In this document: piece after piece, positions 22,030 to 28,652 of the stretch | Layout of the letters: each line of letters opens with the position of its first letter | Position numbering within the stretch: the first letter of the stretch is position 1 | Notes under the pieces: generated by a model | What the model was told of the DNA's origin: nothing | What the model saw: the letters and a program-made list of their open reading frames with translations, nothing else | The model's database searches: none | Origin: a virus | DNA: 31,856 bases | Virus record (IMG/VR): IMGVR_UViG_3300006919_000237 | Span: 1-31,856 of that record | Strand: one strand, 5' to 3' | Program-made: the position numbers and the translations under genes

Positions 22030-23472
22030 ATGATAGAATGGGGAATCAGTGCAGGGACACATGATGCTTCAATCACCGTTGTGGACGGAGAAACAAATGA
22101 AATTCTTTTTGCCTCTCATTCTGAAAGATTTGGTAGAAGAGAAAAAAATGACGGCCAACTAAATTTTCAGTTATTACATGAAGCCAAAAAATATGGTAAA
22201 CCTGATATAATATATTGGTATGAAAATCCTATATTAAAGTTTGGTAGAAAATTATATTCAGGAGAACCAAATAAGTGGTTTAGTCCTAAACAATATTTAA
22301 AAAAATGGGGTATACAAGGGGTTCCTATAAAATGGGGTATACATCATAAAACTCACGCTGCAGCTGGGTATTATACAAGTCCTTTTGATGAGGCAGCTGT
22401 TTTAGTTATTGATGCTATAGGAGAATTTAATACAACTACTATATGGAAAGCTAGAGACAAGTTAAAAAAGGTTTACACAAGAAACTATCCAGAATCCCTA
22501 GGACTTTTTTATTCTGCTATGACACATAGAATAGGATTAAAACCAAATGAAGATGAGTATATTTTAATGGGTATGTCTGCCTACGGTAATCCAGATAATT
22601 TTTATAATAGAATAAAAACAGATTTAATTGATAGTGGTATCTCACATCACAAAGGTGTAATGGATTGGTGTCCTGGATTAGAAGAAAAACATTACTTTGA
22701 TGTGGCAGCTGCTACACAAAAAATATACGAAGAGCTTTATATTGAATTATTACAACTTACTAAAGAAAAAACAAATTCGGATAATTTAGTTCTAATGGGT
22801 GGTTGTGCCTTAAATTGTTTGGCTAATAGACATGCCTCAGACTATTTTAAAAATATTTGGATTATGCCAAATCCAGGAGATGCAGGTAGTAGTTTAGGTG
22901 CTATAGCTGCCTACAAGGAATGTAAACTTCAATGGAAAACTCCTTATTTAGGTTATAATATAAAAGGTAAATATCCAGTTACAAAACTGTTATCAGAATT
23001 AATAGAAAATAAAATGGTAGGAGTTGCAAATGGTAGAGCTGAGTTTGGTCCAAGAGCATTAGGTAATAGAAGTTTACTTGCTGACCCAAGAGGTCAGGAA
23101 ATGAAGGACTTAGTAAACTCTATTAAGAAAAGACAAGAGTTTAGACCCTTTGCACCTGTCATATTAGAAGCAGATGTTCACAAATATTTTGATGTCCCTA
23201 AAGGATTTAAATCTCCATATATGCAATATGTGGTAAAGTGTAGAGACACAGAAAGTTATCCTGCTATTGTGCATAAGGACGGAACAAGTAGAGTGCAAAC
23301 TGTAAATGCCAAAGACCACAAAGGGTTATATAATCTTCTTAAAAAGTGGAAAGAAGTTACGGGCTGTCCTATGTTATTAAATACAAGTCTTAATATTAAA
23401 GGGCAACCTATTGTAAACACAGCAAAAGATGCTGATGAGTTTGAAGCAAAATATGGAGTTAAATGTTTTTAA
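22030..23472 (+). CDS. NodU/CmcH/TobZ-type carbamoyltransferase, 480 aa
   Basis: Carbamoyltransferases of this family use carbamoyl phosphate and ATP to carbamoylate a hydroxyl on sugars or antibiotics (NodU on Nod factors, TobZ on tobramycin). Seen: I-S-A-G-T-H-D-A-S (N-terminal ASKHA-type phosphate loop), H-S-E-R-F, H-H-K-T-H-A-A-A-G-Y (metal-binding His), V-I-D-A-I-G-E, L-M-G-G-C-A-L-N, G-A-I-A-A-Y, G-R-A-E-F-G-P-R-A-L-G-N-R-S and N-S-I-K-K-R-Q-E-F-R-P-F-A-P. The length is slightly shorter than the typical 550-600, but both domains are present. Strong ribosome binding site (AAGGAG). Last enzyme of the plus-strand cassette, followed by a terminator. Confidence 0.95.
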   Translation: MIEWGISAGTHDASITVVDGETNEILFASHSERFGRREKNDGQLNFQLLHEAKKYGKPDIIYWYENPILKFGRKLYSGEPNKWFSPKQYLKKWGIQGVPIKWGIHHKTHAAAGYYTSPFDEAAVLVIDAIGEFNTTTIWKARDKLKKVYTRNYPESLGLFYSAMTHRIGLKPNEDEYILMGMSAYGNPDNFYNRIKTDLIDSGISHHKGVMDWCPGLEEKHYFDVAAATQKIYEELYIELLQLTKEKTNSDNLVLMGGCALNCLANRHASDYFKNIWIMPNPGDAGSSLGAIAAYKECKLQWKTPYLGYNIKGKYPVTKLLSELIENKMVGVANGRAEFGPRALGNRSLLADPRGQEMKDLVNSIKKRQEFRPFAPVILEADVHKYFDVPKGFKSPYMQYVVKCRDTESYPAIVHKDGTSRVQTVNAKDHKGLYNLLKKWKEVTGCPMLLNTSLNIKGQPIVNTAKDADEFEAKYGVKCF

Positions 23473-23626
23473 GTATAGCTCTTACATATTCTGCCTGTAA
23501 CTCTTCAGGAACTTCTTTTAATGAGTTATAATCCATAATGTCTTTTTCATAATGGATAGGCTCTTTAGGAGCCTTTTTTGCTTCTTTATTAGAGTAACGG
23601 ATTACTCTCTTATTATAATACGAAAT
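23459..23626 (-). CDS. Candidate 55-aa protein with an ATT start
   Basis: A minus-strand frame beginning ATT-TCG-TAT (23626-23621), with AAGGAGAG about 7 bases upstream and no ATG, GTG or TTG nearby in frame. The protein is hydrophilic and protein-like (V-I-R-Y-S-N-K-E-A-K-K-A-P-K, Y-N-S-L-K-E-V-P-E-E-L-Q-A-E-Y-V-R-A-I-L). A near-late promoter (TATAAATT) lies about 30 bases upstream of the ribosome binding site. It converges with the carbamoyltransferase gene, overlapping 14 bases, and contains that gene's terminator. An ATT start would be rare (infC is the known example). Confidence 0.45.
   Translation of the reverse strand: MSYYNKRVIRYSNKEAKKAPKEPIHYEKDIMDYNSLKEVPEELQAEYVRAILKNI
23558..23579 (+). 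terminator. Rho-independent terminator after the carbamoyltransferase gene
   Basis: AGGCTC (23558-23563) and GAGCCT (23569-23574) form a 6-bp stem with a TTTAG loop, followed by five more T. It lies about 85 bases after the carbamoyltransferase stop. Confidence 0.8.
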
Positions 23627-23677
23627 AGTATCTCTCCTTACTATGGTATTTCTTTAATTTATAAAAACAGAGTTGCA

Positions 23678-23685
23678 TATAAATA
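23678..23685 (+). promoter_or_regulatory. T4-late-type promoter, leaderless
   Basis: TATAAATA followed by exactly five bases and the ATG at 23691. With T4-late spacing, the first transcribed base is the A of that ATG. Confidence 0.75.
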
Positions 23686-23690
23686 TTTGC

Positions 23691-23981
23691 ATGGGACAAA
23701 TAATTAAATTTCCGCCACAAAGAAAAAACCCGCCATTAGGCTTGCGGATTAATATCTATACCGAAGAACAAATTGAGATAGTGTTATTAGCTGTTAACCA
23801 TTTTGGTGGTTGGCATAAGAAAATAGAGCAAACAGACATACAAAATTTGGACCCTACATTCACCATTAATTCATTAAAACAACTTACAAACTCCTTTTCA
23901 ACTTGGATATTTAGTAAAGAGGCAAAAGACGTAGCTCAAAAATTATTAGATTCAGTAGAAGAAATAACATATAAAGTTTAA
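23691..23981 (+). CDS. Hypothetical protein, 96 aa
   Basis: The ATG at 23691 (M-G-Q-I-I-K-F-P) is preferred over the upstream in-frame ATG at 23673 because the TATAAATA promoter lies between the two. Soluble, with a Pro/basic N-terminus (F-P-P-Q-R-K-N-P-P), then helices, a W-H-K-K motif and S-F-S-T-W-I-F-S-K-E-A. No cysteines, signal or membrane segment. Family not recognised. It is followed by a late-type promoter and an early promoter for the next gene, so it is probably transcribed alone or read through. Confidence 0.65.
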   Translation: MGQIIKFPPQRKNPPLGLRINIYTEEQIEIVLLAVNHFGGWHKKIEQTDIQNLDPTFTINSLKQLTNSFSTWIFSKEAKDVAQKLLDSVEEITYKV

Positions 23982-23986
23982 AAATA

Positions 23987-23994
23987 TATAAATA
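23987..23994 (+). promoter_or_regulatory. T4-late-type promoter upstream of the exonuclease gene
   Basis: TATAAATA with predicted start at 24000, giving a 35-base leader for the gene at 24035. It lies just upstream of a sigma70-like promoter for the same gene, so early and late expression are both possible. Confidence 0.55.
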
Positions 23995-24000
23995 AAACGC

Positions 24001-24028
24001 TTGACTTTATACAATAAGAGTGTATAAT
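24001..24028 (+). promoter_or_regulatory. Sigma70-like early promoter, leaderless transcript predicted
   Basis: TTGACT (24001-24006), a 16-base spacer, then perfect TATAAT (24023-24028). Six bases separate it from the ATG at 24035, so transcription should start on or beside the start codon. Confidence 0.85.
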
Positions 24029-24034
24029 TAGCAT

Positions 24035-24694
24035 ATGTTTATACATCTTAATAAGGCAAAAGACTTCGCAGTTAGTAAGACCTCGCCCGGTGGATCTCGC
24101 AAATACTATCTACCATCGGGGGAGGCATTCCCTTCAGTAACGACTGTTTTGGGTTACTCTACAAAAGACTCCATTAATGAATGGCGCAAACGAGTCGGAA
24201 CAAAAGAAGCCGATAAAATATCTAAACAAGCCTCAACCCGAGGCACAAAAATCCATTTATTATGTGAAAAGGTCTTAGACAATGAGGACATTAATCTAGA
24301 TGATTTATCTTTATTGGATAAAGAGATGTGGTCTAAATTTAGACCTCTGTTAGATAATATTAATAATATACACGCACAAGAAATTGCTCTTTATAGTAAA
24401 CATCTAAGACTTGCTGGTCGTGTAGACTGTATTGCAGAATATGAAGGCAAATTAAGTATAATTGATTTTAAAACATCACGTAAGCCTAAAAAGAAAGAGT
24501 GGATATCAAATTACTTTGCTCAGGCAGCTGCCTACTCAATTATGTATGAGGAAAGAACAGGCATACCCATAAACAGAAGTGTTATATTAATAGCAGTTGA
24601 AGGAGAAGAGCCTCAAGTGTTTATTGATAGGCGAGATAATTATGTGGAAACTTTACTTTTGGCTAGAGACAAATACGAAAGAGAAGTTTTGTAG
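24035..24694 (+). CDS. MGME1/RecB-like PD-(D/E)XK exonuclease, 219 aa
   Basis: Matches the phage exonuclease type common in T4-like cyanophages: P-S-V-T-T-V-L-G, E-W-R-K-R-V-G, R-G-T-K-I-H (conserved helix with catalytic-site His), then A-G-R-V-D-C-I-A and L-S-I-I-D-F-K-T-S-R-K-P-K-K, which give the D...DxK metal-binding core, and Y-F-A-Q-A-A-A-Y (motif with Gln and Tyr, as in RecB/Cas4). Acts on DNA ends or single strands in replication or recombination. The ATG follows its promoter so closely that the early mRNA should be leaderless. Confidence 0.88.
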   Translation: MFIHLNKAKDFAVSKTSPGGSRKYYLPSGEAFPSVTTVLGYSTKDSINEWRKRVGTKEADKISKQASTRGTKIHLLCEKVLDNEDINLDDLSLLDKEMWSKFRPLLDNINNIHAQEIALYSKHLRLAGRVDCIAEYEGKLSIIDFKTSRKPKKKEWISNYFAQAAAYSIMYEERTGIPINRSVILIAVEGEEPQVFIDRRDNYVETLLLARDKYEREVL

Positions 24695-24702
24695 TATAAA
24701 TA
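24695..24702 (+). promoter_or_regulatory. T4-late-type promoter
   Basis: TATAAATA overlapping the region just after the exonuclease stop; predicted start at 24708, inside the UUCG hairpin, so the mRNA would begin with a stem-loop. Confidence 0.6.
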
Positions 24703-24703
24703 A

Positions 24704-24723
24704 AATGAGAGTTCGCTCTCATT
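24704..24723 (+). other. Perfect 8-bp hairpin with UUCG tetraloop
   Basis: AATGAGAG pairs exactly with CTCTCATT around TTCG. No T-run follows, so as a terminator it is weak. It could protect the exonuclease mRNA 3' end or the 5' end of the next mRNA. Confidence 0.7.
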
Positions 24724-24748
24724 GACACACTACACACAGGAGAAAATT

Positions 24749-24985
24749 ATGTCAAATCAAAAATCAGGCTTTGAAATACGAGCCGAGCTACTAGGACAAG
24801 CACAAGGAATCCTAGAAAATAATAGGCATGCCACCATGGATGCTTATCACACCAAAGTCCAAAGATACTTAGACGCCAAGGATGTTCCATGGCCTGAGTT
24901 ACCTGAAGGCTATACAAGAAGCATCTCACCACAAGAAGTAATTGATGTTGCTAGACAACTTAATTCTTTCGTAAACGAGAAGTAA
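24749..24985 (+). CDS. Conserved small T4-like phage protein, 78 aa
   Basis: The ATG at 24749 is chosen for its CAGGAG ribosome binding site; an in-frame TTG upstream at 24722 lies in the leader. It opens M-S-N-Q-K-S-G-F-E-I-R-A-E-L-L-G-Q-A-Q-G, then I-L-E-N-N, and ends with a T-R-S-I-S-P-Q-E-V-I-D-V-A-R-Q-L-N-S-F helix. Small proteins with G-F-E-I-R-x-x-L-L-x-x-A and a C-terminal E-E-V-I-x-x-A motif are widespread in T4-like phages; their function is not known to me. It has a late promoter and a 5' hairpin. Confidence 0.72.
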   Translation: MSNQKSGFEIRAELLGQAQGILENNRHATMDAYHTKVQRYLDAKDVPWPELPEGYTRSISPQEVIDVARQLNSFVNEK

Positions 24986-25016
24986 TTTAAATCACAGCCT
25001 TTGGTAGTCTTAATAC

Positions 25017-25045
25017 TTGACTTATAAGTATAATAACTTTATAAT
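25017..25045 (+). promoter_or_regulatory. Sigma70-like early promoter, leaderless transcript predicted
   Basis: TTGACT (25017-25022), a 17-base spacer, then perfect TATAAT (25040-25045); the ATG at 25053 follows after seven bases. Confidence 0.85.
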
Positions 25046-25052
25046 ATAAGAC

Positions 25053-25901
25053 ATGCACATAGTAGTTACTGGAGGCTGTGGCTTTATAGGCTCTCACCTC
25101 ACACAGAAATTTTTAGACTTAGGATATAGGGTTACAGTTGTTGATGACCAACGACAAGGAACCTATATGATTGACCATTCTCATGTAAAATATAAAATTG
25201 AGAATGTAATGGAAGCTAGTTTTTCAGAACCCATACACGCAATATTTCATTTAGCAAATACTCCGAGAGTTAGAATGTCTTTTGACTTTCCTGTAGAAAC
25301 TATTTTAAATGGTGTAGGTCCAACTACTCATGTGGCAGAGTGGGCTAGAAATCATAAATGTCCTTTATACTTTGCTTGTTCTTCAAGCACAATTCATTCT
25401 GATAAATATTCCAATCCTTATACATTTAGCAAATGTTTGGCTGAGGACGTTTTAAATTTATATGAAGAGTTATGGGGAATAAGATATTACAAAATGTTCT
25501 TTTATAATGTTTACGGGCCAGGTGAGGCAGACTATGGGCCATATAGCACAGTTATACGAGCATTTAAAACTGCCTATTTGGAAGGCACTCCTCTAAAAAT
25601 ATTTGGCAACGGGTCTAAGCAACGAGATTTTACCCATGTAAATGATGTTGTTAATGGCATGGCTAACGGATTATTAGATAGGAAAATGCCTCAAGAAGCA
25701 CACTTTGGTTCCTCAAATCCATATTCAATTAAACAAATTGCAGATTTATTTGATACAAGAATTGTTTATGAATTTGATAAACCCGGTGAAGCACAGACCA
25801 CCTATTGTGCCAATCCGTATATACAAATAGAAAACAATGTGTTAGACTATGTTAAAACTTGGATAAGGAGAAAAAATAATGCCAAAGCTAGTGGTGGATA
25901 A
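25053..25901 (+). CDS. NAD-dependent sugar epimerase/dehydratase (SDR) 2, 282 aa
   Basis: Extended SDR: T-G-G-C-G-F-I-G-S-H at the N-terminus (NAD-binding), V-V-D-D-Q-R-Q-G-T (Asp for the NAD ribose), I-F-H-L-A-N-T-P-R-V, A-C-S-S-S-T-I, and Y-T-F-S-K (YxxxK). V-Y-G-P-G-E-A-D-Y-G-P-Y-S-T-V-I and I-F-G-N-G-S-K-Q-R-D-F-T-H-V-N-D-V are typical of UDP-glucose 4-epimerase relatives. At 282 residues it is shorter than the usual 310-340. Leaderless early transcript predicted. Followed by gp33, which overlaps its 3' end. The sugar is unknown, but it may feed the same glycan as the main cassette. Confidence 0.9.
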   Translation: MHIVVTGGCGFIGSHLTQKFLDLGYRVTVVDDQRQGTYMIDHSHVKYKIENVMEASFSEPIHAIFHLANTPRVRMSFDFPVETILNGVGPTTHVAEWARNHKCPLYFACSSSTIHSDKYSNPYTFSKCLAEDVLNLYEELWGIRYYKMFFYNVYGPGEADYGPYSTVIRAFKTAYLEGTPLKIFGNGSKQRDFTHVNDVVNGMANGLLDRKMPQEAHFGSSNPYSIKQIADLFDTRIVYEFDKPGEAQTTYCANPYIQIENNVLDYVKTWIRRKNNAKASGG

Positions 25902-26193
25902 CCAACCTATGAATACAGAAACAAAAAATATAACAGACGTTTTCCTAATAACAAAGGAGTTCAAAACATCTACAGAATTTTCTCAATACATAGAACGTAA
26001 AGCAAGACGAGGATTAGCTGCTCAAGAGGGTATTGGATATATTGATGTTCTTTGCGACTATTGTATCGAAAGGGAAATTGAAATCGAATCTGTGAAGAAA
26101 CTTTTAAGTCCTTCTCTAAAAGAAAAAATTAAAGTAGAAGCAGAAAATTTAAATCTATTAAAAACTAAACCAAATAAATTGCCTTTAGATTAA
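25879..26193 (+). CDS. 33: gp33, T4-type late transcription coactivator
   Basis: A 104-aa protein with the gp33 pattern of marine T4-like phages: E-F-S-Q-Y-I-E-R-K-A-R-R, G-Y-I-D-V-L-C-D-Y-C, E-I-E-I-E-S-V-K-K-L-L, L-K-E-K-I-K-V-E-A-E-N-L-N-L-L, and an end in L-P-L-D, the likely sliding-clamp-binding tail. gp33 bridges RNA polymerase and the clamp so that gp55-directed late transcription can occur; the TATAAATA promoters in this window agree. The start at 25879 is supported by AAGGAG and overlaps the epimerase 3' end. Its stop overlaps the next start. Confidence 0.82.
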   Translation: MPKLVVDNQPMNTETKNITDVFLITKEFKTSTEFSQYIERKARRGLAAQEGIGYIDVLCDYCIEREIEIESVKKLLSPSLKEKIKVEAENLNLLKTKPNKLPLD

Positions 26194-26450
26194 TGTTCAA
26201 GCCAAAGTGTCTTAATGGTAAAGAGGGATTTATTAATGCAGAAGGTTTTTATAAACCCTGCTGTTGGCGACCTACCAAAGACTACTTTAATAAAGATGAA
26301 TTTAATATTGCAATAGTTGATATAACAGATGCAATATCTTCTACAAAAAAATTTATAGAACTTCAACAAAAACAATCTCCACAGGATTTGGATTTTACCT
26401 GTTATCATCATTGTTATTTAGACAACAATACAGAAAGAGATGTATACTAA
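26193..26450 (+). CDS. SPASM-like Cys-rich protein, 85 aa
   Basis: The ATG at 26193 overlaps the gp33 stop (TAATG). Cysteines: C6, the pair C23-C24 in G-F-Y-K-P-C-C-W-R, and C70/C74 in C-Y-H-H-C. The C-x-n-G-F-Y-x-P-C-C part is like the first half of a SPASM/twitch auxiliary Fe-S cluster site in radical SAM enzymes. The overlap with the radical SAM gene that follows suggests that this is its accessory domain encoded as a separate protein. Small, no membrane segment. Family not firmly known. Confidence 0.6.
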   Translation: MFKPKCLNGKEGFINAEGFYKPCCWRPTKDYFNKDEFNIAIVDITDAISSTKKFIELQQKQSPQDLDFTCYHHCYLDNNTERDVY

Positions 26451-27051
26451 GCCCAAGGACATACATTTAGAAATTACTAGACGATGTCCATTAGCATGCC
26501 CTAAATGTCCTCGCACAATAGAAAAGGGTAGCTATAAAGCTAATACAGATTTATCTTTAGAGTTAATACAAAAGATTATTAAACAAGAATGGCATACAAT
26601 ACGTTTATCAGGCAACCTAGGAGACCCTATATATCACGCCAGAGCATTAGATGTATTTAGACTTGTATCTAAAAATAGTATTCATATGCACTTACATACA
26701 AACGGCACAGGCAAGAAAAATTCTTTTTGGGAGGAATATTATAGTTTTATAAAACCTGAATTAGATGTTACAATATTTGGCATTGATGGATTACAAGATA
26801 CAAGTAAAATTTATAGAGTAAATCAAAATTGGAATAGTTCTTTTAAAGCCATGCAGATAGGTGCAAAATTAGGACATAAAATAGTATGGCAATGGATAGC
26901 ATTTAGACAAAACGAGCATCAAATAGAAGAAGGTAAAAAGATAGCAGAGGATAATGGCATACATTTTATGTTAGTTAAATCTACAAGGTGGGATAAGAAT
27001 GACCCAATGAAACCATTAAATAAGGACTTAGTAGCTAATGGAACCTTTTGA
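26440..27051 (+). CDS. Radical SAM enzyme, 203 aa
   Basis: Near the N-terminus, I-T-R-R-C-P-L-A-C-P-K-C-P-R (C-x3-C-x2-C) binds the [4Fe-4S] cluster. R-L-S-G-N-L-G-D-P-I is the glycine-rich SAM-binding turn, H-L-H-T-N-G-T follows as the third barrel strand, and T-I-F-G-I-D-G-L-Q is the strand-4 motif. It is a short enzyme (about 200 residues) lacking a C-terminal SPASM domain, which the upstream Cys-rich protein may supply. Position between gp33 and gp59 ties it to late or replication gene expression. Substrate unknown; peptide or nucleoside modification are options. Overlaps gp59 by 14 bases. Confidence 0.85.
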   Translation: MYTKPKDIHLEITRRCPLACPKCPRTIEKGSYKANTDLSLELIQKIIKQEWHTIRLSGNLGDPIYHARALDVFRLVSKNSIHMHLHTNGTGKKNSFWEEYYSFIKPELDVTIFGIDGLQDTSKIYRVNQNWNSSFKAMQIGAKLGHKIVWQWIAFRQNEHQIEEGKKIAEDNGIHFMLVKSTRWDKNDPMKPLNKDLVANGTF

Positions 27052-27610
27052 AGTATATAGAATCTATTTAGCATTGCGGTTACACTTCACAAAACCGGAT
27101 TATGATATAACAAAAACTCGAGGGGCAGTTAAGGCAAGTAAAAACGCTTTCTTAAAAAGAAAAGACATTATAGTAATGCGTAGATTAGCAAGAGACTATA
27201 CAAAGAAGGAAGTAATAAATTTCCTAGTTGCTAATTTTGTTGCAGGGGATAAGTGGGGAGGAATGTTTGATGCAAATGCAGAACAAACATATAAGGATTG
27301 GAAAGTTAAAAAGCAGAAACTTGATTACTTAATAGAACAGGATTTTTGTAAGATAGAATTGGAAATGGAAAAAGAAGGAATTGATAATCCGTTAGAAGCA
27401 AAAGAAGGACAGCATCCACTAGTTTATAGATTATATTTTGGTCATCTAATTAACTTAGAAACACTCGTAATACTTGACAAACTCTATAATTATGTTAAAA
27501 TACAAACTGATGATATATTCCTACAGGACGTTAATTTACTTATTAAAAAGTATAGACCCTTTGTCCAAAATGGTCAAAAATTTTCTGAAAGAACATCGCA
27601 ATTTGTATAA
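27038..27610 (+). CDS. 59: gp59, loader of the gp41 helicase
   Basis: A 190-aa all-helical protein (T4: 217). The N-terminus F-E-V-Y-R-I-Y-L-A-L-R-L-H-F, the K-P-D-Y-D-I-T-K-T-R-G-A-V-K-A-S region and F-L-K-R-K-D match T4 gp59, which binds fork DNA and gp32 and loads the gp41 helicase. Adjacent gp32 supports the call, as the two lie together in T4-like phages. Contains a probable promoter for gp32 near 27474-27501. Confidence 0.9.
   Translation: MEPFEVYRIYLALRLHFTKPDYDITKTRGAVKASKNAFLKRKDIIVMRRLARDYTKKEVINFLVANFVAGDKWGGMFDANAEQTYKDWKVKKQKLDYLIEQDFCKIELEMEKEGIDNPLEAKEGQHPLVYRLYFGHLINLETLVILDKLYNYVKIQTDDIFLQDVNLLIKKYRPFVQNGQKFSERTSQFV
27474..27501 (+). promoter_or_regulatory. Sigma70-like promoter inside gp59
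   Basis: TTGACA (27474-27479), 16 bases, TAAAAT (27496-27501), in the same CTTGAC context as the other early promoters. It would give a transcript for gp32 with a leader of about 175 bases. Confidence 0.55.
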
Positions 27611-27613
27611 ATA
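27606..27613 (+). promoter_or_regulatory. T4-late-type promoter for gp32
   Basis: TATAAATA spanning the gp59 stop; predicted start 27619, so this transcript starts inside the first hairpin arm of the leader. Confidence 0.55.
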
Positions 27614-27616
27614 CTA

Positions 27617-27675
27617 TTGTCCGCTTATACAGGACAAAATAATATTAATACAACGCAATACAACGCTATACAAGG
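27617..27675 (+). promoter_or_regulatory. Probable gp32 translational operator (pseudoknot and repeats)
   Basis: TTGTCC (27617-27622) pairs with GGACAA (27632-27637). In the loop, TTAT (27625-27628) can pair with ATAA (27639-27642), forming an H-type pseudoknot. Then come two exact tandem copies of AATACAACGC (27647-27656 and 27657-27666) and a partial third copy running into AAGGAG (27672-27677). T4 gene 32 has the same order: pseudoknot, unstructured repeats, ribosome binding site, and gp32 binds there to stop its own translation. Confidence 0.6.
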
Positions 27676-27684
27676 AGAAAAAAT

Positions 27685-28602
27685 ATGTCGTTTAATTCAA
27701 TTAGTGACCTGAGAAAGGCACGTTCAAACTTCGATAACTTGATGAAAGAAGTCGAGAAAATCGAAACCCCAAAAACCCAAAACCGAGCAGACGAAAGAGA
27801 GTGGAAGCCAACTGTGGACCAAGCAGGAAATGGTTATGCTGTTATTCGTTTTTTGCCTGCACCTAAAGGAGAAGAACTTCCTTGGGCAAGGATTTGGAAT
27901 CATGGTTTTCAAGGACCTACTGGAAAGTGGTATATTGAAAACTCGCTTACAACATTAAATCAAACAGACCCTGTTTCAGAACTAAACAGCGAACTGTGGA
28001 ATAGTGGTGTTGAAGCAAACAAAGATATTGCTAGAAAACAAAAACGTAGACTAGCTTATTATACTAACATCATGGTTGTTAAAGACCCAGGTAACCCTGC
28101 TAATGAAGGACAAGTTTTCCTTTACAAGTTTGGTAAGAAAATCTTTGACAAAATTAAAGATGTTATGCAACCAGAGTTTGAAGATGAGAATCCTTTAAAT
28201 CCATTTGATTTTTGGGAAGGTAGTAATTTCAAATTGAAAATAAGACAGGTTGAAGGTTATAGAAACTATGACAAATCTGAATTTGAATCTACAACAAGTG
28301 CAGTTGCAGAATCAGATGATGACATAGAGGCTATTTGGGCAAAACAATATTCATTAATGGAAATTGTAGACCCTAAAAACTTTAAATCTTACGACGAACT
28401 AAAAGCTAAACTAAATATGGTATTAGCTGGCGGTGCTAAAGTAACAACTGCTGAAAAAATTGCAGAACAAACAGGAGATGTCGAAGATGGCACTTTTGTT
28501 AAGAATGCAACATCAGCTGTAAGTGTTTCATCTAATGTGGATACTTCTGATGATGAGGATGATACATTAAGTTACTTTGCCAAACTAGCAGAAGATGACT
28601 AA
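27685..28602 (+). CDS. 32: gp32, single-stranded DNA-binding protein
   Basis: A 305-aa T4-type SSB that coats single strands in replication, recombination and repair. Seen: N-terminal basic patch (L-R-K-A-R-S-N-F) for cooperativity, core with Y-A-V-I-R-F-L-P-A, G-K-W-Y-I-E-N-S-L-T-T, Y-Y-T-N-I-M-V-V-K-D-P, G-Q-V-F-L-Y-K-F-G-K-K-I-F-D-K-I, F-W-E-G-S-N-F-K-L-K-I and G-Y-R-N-Y-D-K-S-E-F, and an acidic tail (D-D-E-D-D) for partner proteins. It has no cysteine, so the zinc site of T4 gp32 is missing, as in cyanophage versions. Strong ribosome binding site AAGGAG; an intrinsic terminator follows. Confidence 0.96.
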   Translation: MSFNSISDLRKARSNFDNLMKEVEKIETPKTQNRADEREWKPTVDQAGNGYAVIRFLPAPKGEELPWARIWNHGFQGPTGKWYIENSLTTLNQTDPVSELNSELWNSGVEANKDIARKQKRRLAYYTNIMVVKDPGNPANEGQVFLYKFGKKIFDKIKDVMQPEFEDENPLNPFDFWEGSNFKLKIRQVEGYRNYDKSEFESTTSAVAESDDDIEAIWAKQYSLMEIVDPKNFKSYDELKAKLNMVLAGGAKVTTAEKIAEQTGDVEDGTFVKNATSAVSVSSNVDTSDDEDDTLSYFAKLAEDD

Positions 28603-28619
28603 AGTCTAAACTAGTTTTG

Positions 28620-28652
28620 GGGCGATATATTAAGTTATGTCGCCCTTTTTTT
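28620..28652 (+). terminator. Rho-independent terminator after gp32
   Basis: GGGCGATATA (28620-28629) pairs with TATGTCGCCC (28636-28645), including one G-T pair, around a 6-base loop, then seven T. Confidence 0.9.
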
